Assembly (NCBI GenBank): GCA_024180945.1
Contig: JAKSGN010000003.1
Span: 3,658,001-3,722,000 of the forward strand
Direction: 5' to 3'
Length of the DNA stretch: 64,000 bases
From: Macrophomina tecta
Taxonomy: Eukaryota > Ascomycota > Dothideomycetes > Botryosphaeriales > Botryosphaeriaceae
Below the pieces are notes generated by a model. It worked only from the letters and a program-made list of their open reading frames with translations, had not been told where the DNA came from and ran no database searches. The position numbers were made by a program, and so were the translations under genes. Position 1 is the first letter of the stretch, and each line of letters opens with the position of its first letter. This document shows positions 21,701 to 33,117 of this stretch, piece by piece.

Positions 21701-23740
21701 TTCCAGCTGATCACAATGTTCTGCCCCGGCTACTTGTAACTTCCGTTTTGAATATCCTATTATATTCTGATTCATAGATTTCGATTTGGCTAATCGAGCA
21801 ATCAGCGTCTCTGCCGCGGCGATAATTCGGGTGTGGTCCAAGTGTATATTGCAGTACAACATGGAGACCACGTTGGACCCCGCGAATGTTGCTTTGGACC
21901 TCATCCTCACCGCCGCTGAAACGGATCTCGGCGTCATCTGCGGCCGCCGTCTCTTCTCCGAGCCTGCTCTCGCGGTAATTTCTTTCACGCCTCTTCAGGA
22001 AGACTACTACTCTCTCATGAGGGATGGCGCAGTTCTCGCTGCGCTTCGTGTCCTGCAGCACCTCCCCCCCGGGTTTGATCTTGCCGCCACAGTGGAGTTC
22101 GGTTGCGCCAGTCCGATCGCCAGTCCGAAGAGCCTTGAACACAAGCAGTTTGGAAACTACACGGCAATCTAGAGATTTTTTTTTTTTTTTTTTGTAAGTT
22201 AAATCTGACAAGCGGATTGATGGAGGAGTATTCAGTGCATCAGCGGTGTGAGGAAGCGTCATCGAGGCTAGTGAGGACAGGAATCGGTAAGAAGTGGAGA
22301 AGAGAACGCGAGACAGTTCGGGCAGAGAAGCTCTTGGACGATTTGGGCAGGTGATGAAGGTTCTGCTTCAGGCAGGTCACAGGTGATTTCAGTAGCACAG
22401 CATCAGCATCAGCTTGCGGAGAGTTCTTCACTCGTGCCACGTATCATGACAAACTGCGCCTGTTGGCATTCAAAATAATGAATGCTTTCACAATTTGCGT
22501 ACATGTGTCCATGACAAATTCTTAAGAAGGCCGATTGACTTGCCGGCCCGAAGCGGGATGACCTAATCGCTGTAACATCTTACGTCGAGCATGGTCAGAT
22601 AAACGATCGGGAATTCTAGAACCTGAAATGTAGAGTGTTTGATGCCATTTGGCGGATTGCCTGCTGAAGGTGGGCAAATGACACTGTAGCCCTCGAACAC
22701 CATCCTCGAATTTTGCCGAAGGAAGTCTGAACGGAGCACTCCAGGACATCTCCGCCCCTGATGGGTTCGTAGCTTCGGATCACGCATTGCGTAGCCGTCA
22801 CGACATGCAGATCATCAGCTATGCGAATCCGTCGACGGGTTCGGCGTTCGTCCCGCATAATGAAACAGCAACCTTATTCCCACTCACCGCAAAGCCAAAG
22901 GGTACCCTGGCGTTCTGGATGTTTCGAACAACGGCGCTTGTCTCAGAATCGCCTTCGAGATCGCGTTTTAGGGAAAAATGAACGGATTGGGGGAAGTAAG
23001 AGGTACTTTTGACTTTTGCAGATGAGTCAAGCTCGAGTGTTCATAACTTGGAGTGCGTCTTGTCCAGTCAGGCTGCTGACCGCGTAAAGTCAAAATATTC
23101 CAGCGCCCCGGGTGCATCCGCGTTTGTTTGACCACATGGCTGCCGGGATCCTACTGCTGCACGACTTCTTTAGCGGCAACAGACATGCGCATCTACGGTG
23201 ATGCACCGTCTAGCGCATCAGACACGTGGGAAATAGACTTGCGTTGGTGGGTAGAGGGGGCGATCATGCGAATGGCATTCTTCGGTAATAGAGAAAGTAC
23301 ATCAGACTGTACAAAGGCAGGCCCGTGATTAGTTGTACATGCAGTGGATCAGGCCGCGTATACGGAACAAGAACTTTTCGGTAAGGGAACACCGCCATAC
23401 CAAGACCTGTCGGGAAACGGGATCGGAGCTGTATTGGCATTGCGAAATCGTAGCCAAGGACATCTTCGCTGAGTTTTGGAACAAAGGGTATATGTGAGAT
23501 TCAAGTGCCGGACAGCAAATAACACTTGTGGCCGTTTGACGCTGCACTAACATCTCCGCAGGCTGAGCGATGGCGGGCGCCGGCGGGATCGATATGGCTG
23601 GGGACTGAGGCTGCAATCCTTGACCCGAGGGAGAGAGAGAGAAAGAGAGAGGACTGTGCCCGATCGCCGTGCCGATTCCAGATGCGGGCGCGGGAAGCTG
23701 GCAGATATCGGCCGAAATGATGGATTCGGATTTCAACAGC
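21701..23740. other. Gene-poor interval
   Basis: It contains open frames on both strands (21786-22172 plus, 22262-21711 minus, 23736-23329 minus) without domain signatures or splice support. A T18 tract lies at 22176-22193 and a GA-rich run at 23629-23651. Confidence 0.45.
22176..22193. repeat. Poly(T) tract, 18 bases
   Basis: An uninterrupted run of 18 T immediately followed by GTAAGT. Confidence 0.9.
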
Positions 23741-24850
23741 TCATAGGTCCAACAGGCTCTCGCCCAACGTCTCGCCGCTCCTCTCCCGCCTCAGCGCTCT
23801 TCCTTCGCTCTTCACACTCAACGCCCCCGCCAGCGTCCGGCCGTCCCTCGCTCCCTTCTTGTTCCCGACGGAGGCGGCCTTGAAGGCCTCGACGCTCGGC
23901 TGCATCTCCAGCACCCTTCTCAAGCCCTCCAGCGCCTCGACCCTCCGCCGATAGAGGTCCTTATCCTCGACCAAGGGCGCGGGCTGGGCCTCCATCAGCC
24001 GGCGCAGGCCCTCCATGGCCTCGACTTTGCGGCGGTACAAGTCGGCGTCCTCCTCGGCCTGGCTCCTCGCGGCGGCGCTGCCGGCGCTGCCCCTCCTCCC
24101 GCCGACGCTGTGGGGGTCCGAGGCGCTGCCGTTCTCGGGCCAGCGGGCCTCGATCAGGCTCGAGACGCGGTCGACGGCGGCGGTTGTGCGTGCTTGTGCG
24201 TCGACGGCGTGCTTGGCGGCAGAGAGCGGCTGGTGGAGGGCGCGCAGGGCGTCAGTGGCGGCGGCAAGCGAGGCCGTATGGGCGCGCTGGGCGGCGAGGA
24301 GGGCGTGGAGGGCGTAGGCGATGTAGGCGAGCAGCGGGAGGAGGAGGGCGAGGAGGGCGGTCGGCAGCGGAGTGAGGGTTATGGATGGGGCGGAAGCGGC
24401 GGACAGCGGCTGGACCGCCATTGTGGGCGGGGCGGGGAGGAGAGGCAGCAGCGAAGCCGGGCAGGCGATGGTTCCGGGAGTTGTGAGTGCGATGGTGTCG
24501 GCGCGGCGAAGACGGGCGCGGAGAGGGTTTTTCGGAGTCAGAGGCGCGGCGCGGGCGGCGGGTGTCGGGGATCGCGTGCTCTCAGCTCTCTGCGGGGTCG
24601 GGCGTTGGCTCGGCGGAGTGGATCGCGCTGGCTCACCTCGCGACGAGACGTGGAAGACGACGGGATTGGTGCTGGAACGCGCACCGGCGACGGCTGGAAT
24701 TGGGGTCGGGCATGGCAAACAACGGGCGAAAAGAGCCGGGCGGAGGTTACGCACGAGAGCGGCGGTGGAGGGAAAAGGCGACAGCAGCCCCTTTGCCGAG
24801 GTGATCGGCGGCAGGGCTGATGGCACTGCACTAGTCCCACGGCACAGCAT
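23741..24850 (-). CDS. Hypothetical membrane protein with duplicated coiled-coil repeat
   Basis: A single exon of 369 codons from 24850, or 226 residues from the in-frame ATG at 24421 (MAVQPLSAAS). No family is recognised. The upstream 143 residues are rich in Pro, Ala, Arg and Ser with few acids, and could be a mitochondrial presequence or simply untranslated GC-rich leader. The shorter form starts with one hydrophobic helix (PTALLALLLPLLAYIAYALHA), then an Ala-rich helical region. Two tandem copies of a roughly 29-residue unit follow: DLYRRKVEAMEGLRRLMEAQ and DLYRRRVEALEGLRRVLEMQ. The heptad-like spacing suggests a coiled coil on one side of a membrane. The tail is basic and Ser-rich. High GC makes all six frames open here, so the choice of frame rests on the internal duplication and the helix. 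Confidence 0.6.
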   Translation of the reverse strand: MLCRGTSAVPSALPPITSAKGLLSPFPSTAALVRNLRPALFARCLPCPTPIPAVAGARSSTNPVVFHVSSRGEPARSTPPSQRPTPQRAESTRSPTPAARAAPLTPKNPLRARLRRADTIALTTPGTIACPASLLPLLPAPPTMAVQPLSAASAPSITLTPLPTALLALLLPLLAYIAYALHALLAAQRAHTASLAAATDALRALHQPLSAAKHAVDAQARTTAAVDRVSSLIEARWPENGSASDPHSVGGRRGSAGSAAARSQAEEDADLYRRKVEAMEGLRRLMEAQPAPLVEDKDLYRRRVEALEGLRRVLEMQPSVEAFKAASVGNKKGARDGRTLAGALSVKSEGRALRRERSGETLGESLLDL

Positions 24851-25576
24851 CGCCTCAATTCATCCTCGCTGCGCGCAGAGACCCTTCTTCTTTGGGGTTC
24901 GCGGCATGGGACTGTCCCTGAAGGAGGTCGCATGCTTGCGAAGTGCGAATGGGACGCATCGAATGGAGGCTTTCGTCTAAGGCCCTGTCTTTAACGTCAA
25001 GGCATGCAAAAGGGAACCCCACAACACTATCGCTGAAAGTCAAGTCTCAGCCACTAACCACTTTCGAGGGTGCCATGTGTCGCCGTTTGTACATCCAATC
25101 TACAGTGCCTATTTGATGCCGTTCCCCAGCGCACTACGACGGATCTACGGACTGGGACTTCCTGATATCGAACCGACCCATAGAACGTTCAGAAGATGCA
25201 AAACTATCAAAAGGAGTACAAAAAACGGCTGTGGTCAATCAAAGGATCTCCCAAAGTCTAATAGCCGCCGTGATCTACTACCATGACCAGTCATACCAAA
25301 GTGACTCCGCTGAGATGTGAAACAGAAGAACCGGTGTAAGGAAGAATTCTGTAGGTATGATGCACCGTGCCGTTGATGTCTCAGGCGAAAAAAAAAAAAG
25401 AAAAAGAAAAAGAAAAAGGTGGAGGGGGGAAGTCTTTTCGGATAGCAGAGCCGTGCCATCGTCTTTACCGGCAGTCACAAAGAGAAAGAAACCGCAGTGG
25501 GAAATCCGCGGACAGAGGCCCACCGCGCATGGCTCTCATCAGCACAGCTGCCGGCGATCTTCCCGCAACAACCAAC
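24851..25576. other. Intergenic
   Basis: No supported gene. An A-rich (AAAAAG)n run at 25389-25418 starts just after CTCAGGCG. Confidence 0.5.
25387..25418. repeat. A-rich (AAAAAG)n tract
   Basis: A12 followed by G and three AAAAAG-type units, preceded by CAGGCG. Confidence 0.85.
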
Positions 25577-26711
25577 TCAGACCCTTTGCCTTTTCGCACC
25601 CGTGCCGTGAGCCAGGCCCCTGCGTTTCGAGCCGGCGGCCTTCTTTGACGTAGGCTTCTCCGCGCGCTTGTCCTCCACGCCGACCTGCTTGCCCTTGCCG
25701 CGACTGGGGGTCGTTCTGTCCTCGGCGAGCTGCGGCAGCATCTCAAATAGCGGCAGACGGACGCAGCGGCCGTCCTTGACCATCTGGATGGCCATGTTGA
25801 CGAGCTGCTCGGAGTCGCGGGCGTTGAGCATGCCGTCGCCGTCGCCCTGGGAGTGGGCGTGCACGAACTGCTTGATCTCGCGCAGCACGGCCAGCGGGGA
25901 CCGGTCGGGGTTCTTGTCGTCCTTGGCCTTGGCCTCGCGGACTTCGGGGTCGAAGAGGGAGTCGTCGTTGCTGAGGCGCGCGAGGTAGTCGGACAGGCGC
26001 TTCTCCTCGCTGCTCTTGAGCGTGACCTTGAACACGACGCCGGGCCGCTGGTCGGCGATCTTGTGCAGCTGCTGGATGACGACCTTGCCCTTGTACGTGC
26101 GCCAGCTGTCCTGGTACGACTTGCGCTGGTAGTGCTTGCGGCAGGCCCGGATCCAGCGGTGCTCCTCGACCAGCTGCGTCTCCTTCTTGTTGCGCCCGAA
26201 GTAGTCCGACACCATCTTGCGCGACAGGGCGAGCGTGTACTGCTTGGTCTGGCACTGCGGGTGCACCCAGCAAATGAACTCGCGCTTGTCCGGGTCGCCG
26301 CCAGCTTCTGCAAGGGAATGGCCGTCAGCGCAGTATGCCCGGTGGGGGAAATGGCCCATAAGATTACCGTCATCACACTCATCGTCGTCATCCACGCCGG
26401 TCGCGTCAACGTCTTCCATGCCGGTCGCCGGGGTGCCTTCGTGGCTGGCGGAGGGCGAGGCCGAGGGAGCATAGCTCGAGGCGCTCTGCTCTGCGCATCG
26501 GTCAGTATCACCGCATTCAGTCACTATCAAAAGCATTGGCCTTACTGCTTGAGCCCGACGCCAGCTTCACGAGGGCTTCGACGGCTTCCTGGGCGGCCTC
26601 AACTGTAATGCCTTGGGTTGCGTGGTCAGCCTCCGAGCCCCAAAAATTGGAGGGCCGGGATTTGCCGCCGCTCTCGCTGCCGCTGTTGTTGGTGACCTCG
26701 TGGACGCGCAT
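25577..26711 (-). CDS. ORP1-like fungal protein (FGRNK...RKHYQR motif)
   Basis: Exons 26711-26546, 26490-26368 and 26307-25577; introns of 55 and 60 bases keep phase, giving 339 residues. The core reads REFICWVHPQCQTKQYTLAL, DYFGRNKKETQLV, RWIRACRKHYQRKSYQDSW, a signature I associate with fungal ORP1-like proteins of uncertain function. The region before it is acidic and Ser-rich (GVDDDDECDD). A helical segment with KVTLKSSEEKRLSDYLARL follows. The C-terminus is basic (KPTSKKAAGSKRRGL...AKRQRV), a plausible nuclear localisation signal. A regulatory or nucleic-acid-binding role is inferred, not shown. The start is the first ATG in the frame with exon 1 (MRVHEVTNNSGS). That frame is open further upstream without an ATG, so an extra 5' exon is possible. 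Confidence 0.72.
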
Positions 26712-28819
26712 GCTGAACGAGGCCGGAATCTGCGGAGGAGCGGAGGAGGCTTTCTTGGTGGGGTGGACGAGGTGCCGGTGTAGAGGGCGGACGCGGTTGG
26801 TTTGGGCGATAGGGCGGAGGCCGTTAGAAGCGGCAGAACGGGAGCCATATTTGTGTGCAGAGATTGTCTCGGGTATGGAAAGTAGAGGGAGTGCAGCTGA
26901 GAGCGGTCTTCGAGGGCGAAGGTGCTGGACGGTGGTGGGAAGTTGACGAAGAGTCGAGGTAGGGGCTACTTAAGAACGGGAAGAATAAAAGAAAAGAAAC
27001 GAGAAAGTGCAGCCACCGAGCCTGCGCGTGGCCGGGTGACTTGTTCTTTAGCGCGTGTCTCCGCGTGGGAGTTGTGACCGGCAGGCAGGGCATGCCAGCT
27101 GGCGGCGTCTTCTTCATCATGAGATTCTTGGAGTCGGCGCGTGTTTGGCCCAAAGGCCAATCCAGAGGCCGAAACGGCAGATGATGCCGAAGCCGGCACC
27201 ACGGGAGAGGCACACCGACGACCGGCAAGCCAGTACGGTGGCGGCGTGGTTGCTGTTGGGCGAAGTCTGTGGCCGAGATGATGCACGCGGGCCGTTCCGC
27301 CATGAGCTGGACAGGGGCAGCGGAGGAGGTTGCTCACCGTCGCATCGTCTCGCCCGCCACGTTGCCCTTGCTCGCCGGTTCCAGCCGCTTTGATCTGCCT
27401 TTTCTGACCCTCGCGGGCGTTGTGCCGTCGTCGGTGCGTGGCTGTGACGACGTGGCGCTCGGCCAGCTGGTGATGCAATCGGAAGCGGCCAGAAAATAGC
27501 TCAGCGACCACGGCCGCTCCGGTACGGGCGCTGCCGGTAGGGACAGATCCAGCCTTTCATGGGCTTGTAGCGGTTGAACTGGATTTAAATTCTTCAAGCA
27601 AGGCTCAGCGGTCAAGGTAGGTGCAACTGACACCGTCGAGACTGGACCACAAGCGGCTTCTCCCACCCGGAGAGTTAAAACTCACGCCCTCGCAGGCGCC
27701 CCATCATGTAGCGAGCCGGTAAGTGAGGGGATATCATTGCAGGGAGGTCGTAGCAGCGGCGCAGCTGAAGTGGCTCACTCTGTTTGGCAGTCATCACCGA
27801 GAGCTGGTGCGGGCGGAGGCTAGGGCCGCTACTGTCAGTCATCTTTTAGCTCATCTCAGGACGGAAAATATACCAACAAAAGATAGAGAGCGCAAAGCGT
27901 ACCGAGCCGTGAGCTGGGCAGAAGTTCCTGCCGCGGATGTGAAAGTGCGCGAAGGCTCTCCGCGCCCCTGCCGCAATCCAACGGTTTGACGCCGCCGTTT
28001 GCCGCCCGCCGTCAGACGCCGTGAGCTGTTGGACTTGGTACAACCATCAGAGTGCGTGAATATAGCGTCGTGGTATTCAGACAGACCAATCTTCGCCGGA
28101 GCCGCCGCATTGTGGCCAGCCATCCCGATTCATCCCTGATTGCCGAACGCTCAACACACAACCTTTCAACTGACGTGTTTTGGAGTCATGCGCCTACAGT
28201 ATATCGCATTCCTCGTATCCTGGAGAGGTATCTCCTCCTGTCGCTCTCTTTAGTCGCCGTCCGGCTCTCTCCTCAGGCCGCCGCCTCCACGACTCGATGC
28301 ACACAGCGCCCACAATCAGAACTGCACTTCGCTTCGCCGTTATAAACACATGATGTGTACCACAAGGGCAATAATGCGGGGAAAGAAGACAAAAGATGGT
28401 ATGTTTTTGGCGCATGGATGGGTGGATTGACTGAGTGTGCGTCGGAGTTTGACAGCGCAACTTATGCGGCGACAGATGGTGAAGGACTACAAGTCAGTGA
28501 AATGGCATTGATTTGCATCCACCAGCTTATTATGCGTAAGATCTGCCATGTACTGCGGTTGACAGGCGAAAAAAAAAAAAAAAAAAAAGAAAAGGCACCG
28601 ATCACCATCCTCCAGCCACGACAGTACAGTCATGCTAAAAGCCGGTCGGGAGTTGAAGCAGCCATCCTGAAGCCAGTGCTTAGAATGAAATAACACTTAT
28701 GTCTTGATGGCTGCTCCAACTCTCCATGCGCATTGCACTTTCGTCTTTACTTCCCAGACCCCACCGTTTTGCAGCTCCACGCGACGGCGCAAGCCCAAGC
28801 AGGCACAGAACGTCGCAAG
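26712..28819. other. Intergenic, GC-rich then AT-rich
   Basis: The first kilobase is GC-rich, with overlapping open frames on both strands (for example 27511-26966 minus) that lack motifs. The rest is the 3' flank of the antiporter gene and contains an A20 tract at 28569-28588. No supported gene. Confidence 0.45.
28569..28588. repeat. Poly(A) tract, 20 bases
   Basis: An uninterrupted run of 20 A, preceded by GACAGGCG and followed by GAAAAGG. Confidence 0.9.
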
Positions 28820-30349
28820 TCACCGCTCCTCTTCGTGCAACTCATCCTGCTCGGCCTCATCCTCATCTCCCTCATGCACCATCGCCTCGAATCCCTCCGT
28901 CTCTCCACCGATCAACGGCGCCCGCTCGCCCTCTTTCCTCGTATAGTGGCTGCCGACGCTGATTGCCAGCGTGCTCAAGCCGTGGACCATGGTCGATCCG
29001 AGGACAATGAAGCACACAATCGGCCAGACCACGTCAATGCCAAGCTGCAGCCGGGGCGGCCGGCCGATGGGCGGATATGGCAGCGGCTCGGACGAATCCG
29101 TCTCCAGCTTCGCTCGTGCCTCAATGGAGAGGAAGAGCGCGCCGACACCCATGGGGCCGAAATGGCCGGCGAACAAGGCTTCGCGGTAGGTATGGAGGTC
29201 GGGAATGAACCGCTTCGTCAGAAGAACGACGGGAATGCGGCGGAGGAGCAGGATGCAGACGAGCAGCGCGAGGAGCAAGCCGGGCTGCAGAGAGGCGCCC
29301 GAAGCCGTTCGCATTGAGAACTGCGCCCACGGAATGCTTGCGCCGAAGTAGACGAACATGGTGCTGTTCAGCAGCAGGTCGATAATGTGCGGCAGGCGAG
29401 ACTCGGCAATCTCCTGCTTGAACCAGCCGTCATGATTGAAGCCGACGCCGGCGCTGAAGGCCACCAGGAAGTCGTCCGTGTCGAGGGTGCTGGCGATGCC
29501 GATGCAGAAGACGGCGCTGAGGAGGTAGAAAATGAGGTAAGAGGCCCGCCCTATGAACTCGCGGCCGTGGACGAAGCGCAAGATGCGGTTGGCACAAAGA
29601 CCGATCACGAAGCCCAGCACGATGCCGAAGACACACTGCCACAGGATGGTGATGAGAAACCACTCCTTCAGTGCGCTCGCGACAGACTCGCTCGCGAGAA
29701 GAGACAGGCCGATGTACAAGAAAGGGAACGACACGCCATCATTGCAGCCACTCTCGGCAGACAGCAGATGGCGCACGCGTCGAGGCACCCTCGTCGAGAA
29801 CTGCGAGTTGGAAAGCACGCTCGCGGCCAGGACGGGGTCGGTTGGAGTCAGGCAAGCAGCCACCACCATGGCAACGACGAAATCAATGCCCAGTATCAGC
29901 CGGATCAGCGCAGCGCCGACGATCCAGCCAAAAGCCATGACAGGCCCCAACATGATGGCTATGCTGCGCCAATGTTTGCTGCGCGGCTTGAGATAGCCAG
30001 CGGGGAGCTCGATGCCCACGGCAAAGACCTGGATCCCTAAGATGAGCCGGGTGAATTCCTGCATGAAGACATCGTCCAAGCCCCACCGCTTGGGATACAG
30101 GACCCTGGCACCGCGGGGGCCAAAAATGATGCCAAACAGCGTGGCAAGCGGCGGCTCCGAGAGATGCAGGCGGTTGCGGATGAAGAGCGAGAACAGAGCG
30201 TAGACAATCAGGAAGCACGAAAGGACGATGTAGGTCAAGTGCGGCGCGGTCGGAGAGAGTTGAGGCCAAGCCATGGCTGCAACAAGACCCAGGATGCTGA
30301 TGCCGAATGACAGGGATCTCGGGCGCGGAGTTGATGGCTGAGGGTACAC
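28820..30349 (-). CDS. Na+/H+ antiporter, Sod2/Nha1 type (CPA1)
   Basis: An intronless frame of 509 residues. The protein exports Na+ or Li+ (often K+) in exchange for protons across the plasma membrane and sets salt tolerance and pH homeostasis. About 12 hydrophobic segments are visible. Family signatures are ACLTPTDPVLAASVL (T170-D171-P172) and LLSAESGCNDGVSFPF (N203-D204, the cation-binding pair), with GFNHDGWFKQEI and RRIPVVLL later. Length is close to fission-yeast Sod2 (about 470) and shorter than Nha1, because the long cytoplasmic tail is absent; here it is a short acidic tail (GDEDEAEQDELHEEER). Two ATGs follow closely inside the first helix; the first was kept. The gene diverges from the carotenoid-oxygenase-type gene at 31041. 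Confidence 0.95.
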   Translation of the reverse strand: MYPQPSTPRPRSLSFGISILGLVAAMAWPQLSPTAPHLTYIVLSCFLIVYALFSLFIRNRLHLSEPPLATLFGIIFGPRGARVLYPKRWGLDDVFMQEFTRLILGIQVFAVGIELPAGYLKPRSKHWRSIAIMLGPVMAFGWIVGAALIRLILGIDFVVAMVVAACLTPTDPVLAASVLSNSQFSTRVPRRVRHLLSAESGCNDGVSFPFLYIGLSLLASESVASALKEWFLITILWQCVFGIVLGFVIGLCANRILRFVHGREFIGRASYLIFYLLSAVFCIGIASTLDTDDFLVAFSAGVGFNHDGWFKQEIAESRLPHIIDLLLNSTMFVYFGASIPWAQFSMRTASGASLQPGLLLALLVCILLLRRIPVVLLTKRFIPDLHTYREALFAGHFGPMGVGALFLSIEARAKLETDSSEPLPYPPIGRPPRLQLGIDVVWPIVCFIVLGSTMVHGLSTLAISVGSHYTRKEGERAPLIGGETEGFEAMVHEGDEDEAEQDELHEEER

Positions 30350-31040
30350 GGCATGGAGTGCTCGGATGGCTGGAAAGACTGGCCACGCGGAGGTGGGCCG
30401 TTGAAAGTCTTAGGCGGGTCCAGGGAACAGCTTTGGCCGATGCGCGGAGCGTATTGTGTTCAAATATGAAGGGATATGCCTGCTGAGAATCCCCAAGATG
30501 GCGGGGATGGAGGTTTGCGATGACGCAGACATTGGCCGTTCCTGACGCTAGCTCATCGTCACCCTTTGCGCCAGCCACTGGCCCCCATCACCTCCATCTC
30601 TTCCATCTCATGTGAGCCATGCTTGACGCTTGTCGCGTCTTCAAGAGCCCATCGAGCTGGGGATGTCCATGCAAATGGGGCAAACGGGATGAGTGTAGCG
30701 CACCTGAAGAGCCCAGCCCGCATGTTGCAGAAGGAAATACTGGCTGGGGCCCGTGCGATGCTCGCCGGTGGTGTGCAAAGCATTAGGGGATACCAAGCAA
30801 GCATTCCACCCTGCGGGCGAGACACTGCGAATCCAAGGGAGAGGTAGACTGTTGGACGGCCGAGTGGACTCTCCTCTCGTCAGGCCGGGACAGCGGCTGT
30901 GGATTCGCCGAGTGTGGGGAAGCCGTCCCGAGCAACCCCCACTCCGCCGTAAACGTGCGGGGAGAGATCGGGAGCGGCCGCCAGTTAAAACCAATGCAGG
31001 CAAGCCAAGCCACAGCTCTCTTTTGACTTTCACCAGCAGC
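30350..31040. other. Divergent promoter region
   Basis: A non-coding spacer between the antiporter start (minus) and the dioxygenase start (plus). No convincing TATA box or gene. Confidence 0.5.
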
Positions 31041-32784
31041 ATGGCCGGGCATTATCTCAGGCACGCCCCGCGTGGCGCCAACGCGTTCAATGACAAGCCG
31101 CAGTTCCAGGGTTTCATGAAGCCATGTCGCTACGAGGGCGAAGTCCAGAATCTCGAGGTGTTCGGAGAGATCCCCAAGGAGGTCGATGGCACTTTCTACC
31201 GAGTAATGCCAGACCCACAGTTTGCGCCATTCATCGAAGATGACCCTGTCAGTCTCCTAGGCAGCTCATTTTGCATTTGGCTGACGCGGTTCGTCAGTGG
31301 TTCAATGGCGATGGCAACATCAGCGCCTTCCGAATCCATGACGGCAGAGTCCATTTCAAGCAGCGATATGTCCGCACCGAGAAATTCATACGCGAAAGAG
31401 AGGCCGGTCGCGCTCTGGCTGGTAGGTCATCTTGCCGTGGCGGTGCATCCCATCACCTTGCCTTGGGCTTAACACCGCACAGGGAAATACCGCAACAAAT
31501 TCACCGACGCCATTGAATTCACCGTCCGCACCACGGCCAACACGAACATCTTCTACTTCAACGGCATGTTACTGGCATGCAAAGAGGATGCGCCTCCCTA
31601 CCGGATGGATCCCCGCACCCTGGAGACCGTCGGTCTATACGACTTTGAGGGCCAACTTCCCACTGTCACTTTTACAGCCCACCCGAAGGTTGACCCCACT
31701 TCTGGCGAGATGGTCGGCATGGGCTATGAAGCAAAGGGCGACGGCACTCCCGATGTCTGCTACTTTTCCGTCGGCCCTGACGGTAAATTCATCGAGACTG
31801 TGTGGCTCGTTGCACCAGTTGCTGGGATGATCCATGATTTTGCTGTAACCGAGAACTGGGTGAGTCGCCTCTCCTCTACTTTCATCTTTTCACCGACTGA
31901 CCCAACGCATAGGTTCTCTTTCCCATCATCCCCCTTGTAAGCGATGTTGAAAGGATGAAGAAGGGCGGCGAGCATTGGGCTTGGCGCTCTGACGTTCCCT
32001 TCTACCTGGGCGTCTTACCTCGACGCGGCGCGACAGGATCGGATGTCAAGGTGAGCAAAACTCTCGAAAGATCATGAGGACTCTCTGTGCAATTGGCGGC
32101 TCATTCATGTCCCACTGGCAGTGGTTTCGCGCACCCAACGCTTTCCCAGGACATACCTCCAACGCCTACGAGGATGAAGCAGGGAACATCATATTCGACC
32201 TTGCACTGTGTGATAAGAATGTTTTCTTCTGGTGGCCCGAAGAAGATGGTACAGCACCCAGGCCACACGAAATAGAGGCCTTTATGACCCGTTTCACCGT
32301 CGACCCTCGCTCCGACAACCTCGATCTCCCGAAACCCGAGGTGCTCGCCAACTATAACTGCGAGTTTCCTCGGATTGATGAACGCTGGGCGATGAAAGAC
32401 TATGGCCACCTATTCCTACCTGTCCTTGATCCCTCTCTTGGCACGGAGTTTCCAGCAATCGCCCCCGTTATGGGTGGAGGCGCCCCTTTCTATAACGCCA
32501 TGGGCCATTTGAACGCCAGAACAAAGGAGATGAAGATATACTCACCAGGACCAAGGCACGGCGTCCAAGAGCCAGTGTACATCCCCAAATCTGACGCGGC
32601 TGAGGAAGGCGACGGCTACGTTCTGTTTCTCGTGAATAATTACGGCGAGATGATAAGTGAGCTACATCTTGTTGATACTCGGGACTTCAGCAAGCCGCAG
32701 GCAATCATTAAGCTACCGTTGAAGCTGAGGCCGGGCTTGCATGGGAACTGGGTGCCTCGCCAAGATCTGGATCTTGTACTGTAG
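31041..32784 (+). CDS. Carotenoid/stilbene cleavage dioxygenase (RPE65 superfamily)
   Basis: Exons 31041-31247, 31298-31421, 31483-31859, 31913-32050 and 32122-32784; four short introns (50-71 bases) keep phase and give 502 residues. These non-haem Fe(II) enzymes cleave C=C bonds of carotenoids or hydroxystilbenes with O2 inside a seven-bladed propeller. All four iron-binding histidines are placed: TAHPKVD (His177), GMIHDFAVTENW (His228), PGHTSNAYEDE (His293) and GLHGNWVP (His489). The start region (NKPQ-type GFMKPCRYEGEVQNLEVFGEIPKEVDGTFYRVMPDPQF) is typical of fungal members acting on lignostilbene or resveratrol-like substrates (Cao-type). No carotenoid-synthesis genes are nearby, so a stilbene substrate is somewhat favoured; this is inference. 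The enzyme is cytosolic, with no signal peptide. Confidence 0.93.
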
Positions 32785-33117
32785 TGTAACGCCGATGGAG
32801 TTCTTCCTTATTTTAGGGGAAGCGGTACGTACTGGCCTGCCCGATACAGTTTGCGAGAAGCTATGTACAAACAAGCTCTTTGGAAAGTGGCATTGCTTGC
32901 CATCATGATGTTGATCTGTTCCAGCAGGTGGAGGTATTCACTTTACCAACTTGTGATACACACTTAATGATCTGGATGTTTTCAAAAGCTCACTTAAATG
33001 ACAAGATATCGCCCTCGACAGAGCATGTCGGCTCTGCCTCAATGCAGGAAAGACATCCCAGCATGAGGCATCTACTCAGAACTTCACCAAGGATCAATGG
33101 CTCAATTCGCATAATGC
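32785..33117. other. Convergent intergenic spacer
   Basis: A short AT-rich spacer between the 3' ends of the dioxygenase and Spt3 genes. Nothing else was seen. Confidence 0.5.

Noticed and set aside
26966..27511. 181-codon minus-strand frame downstream of the antiporter
   Set aside because: Arg/Ala/His-rich low-complexity content typical of GC-driven open frames; no conserved motif.
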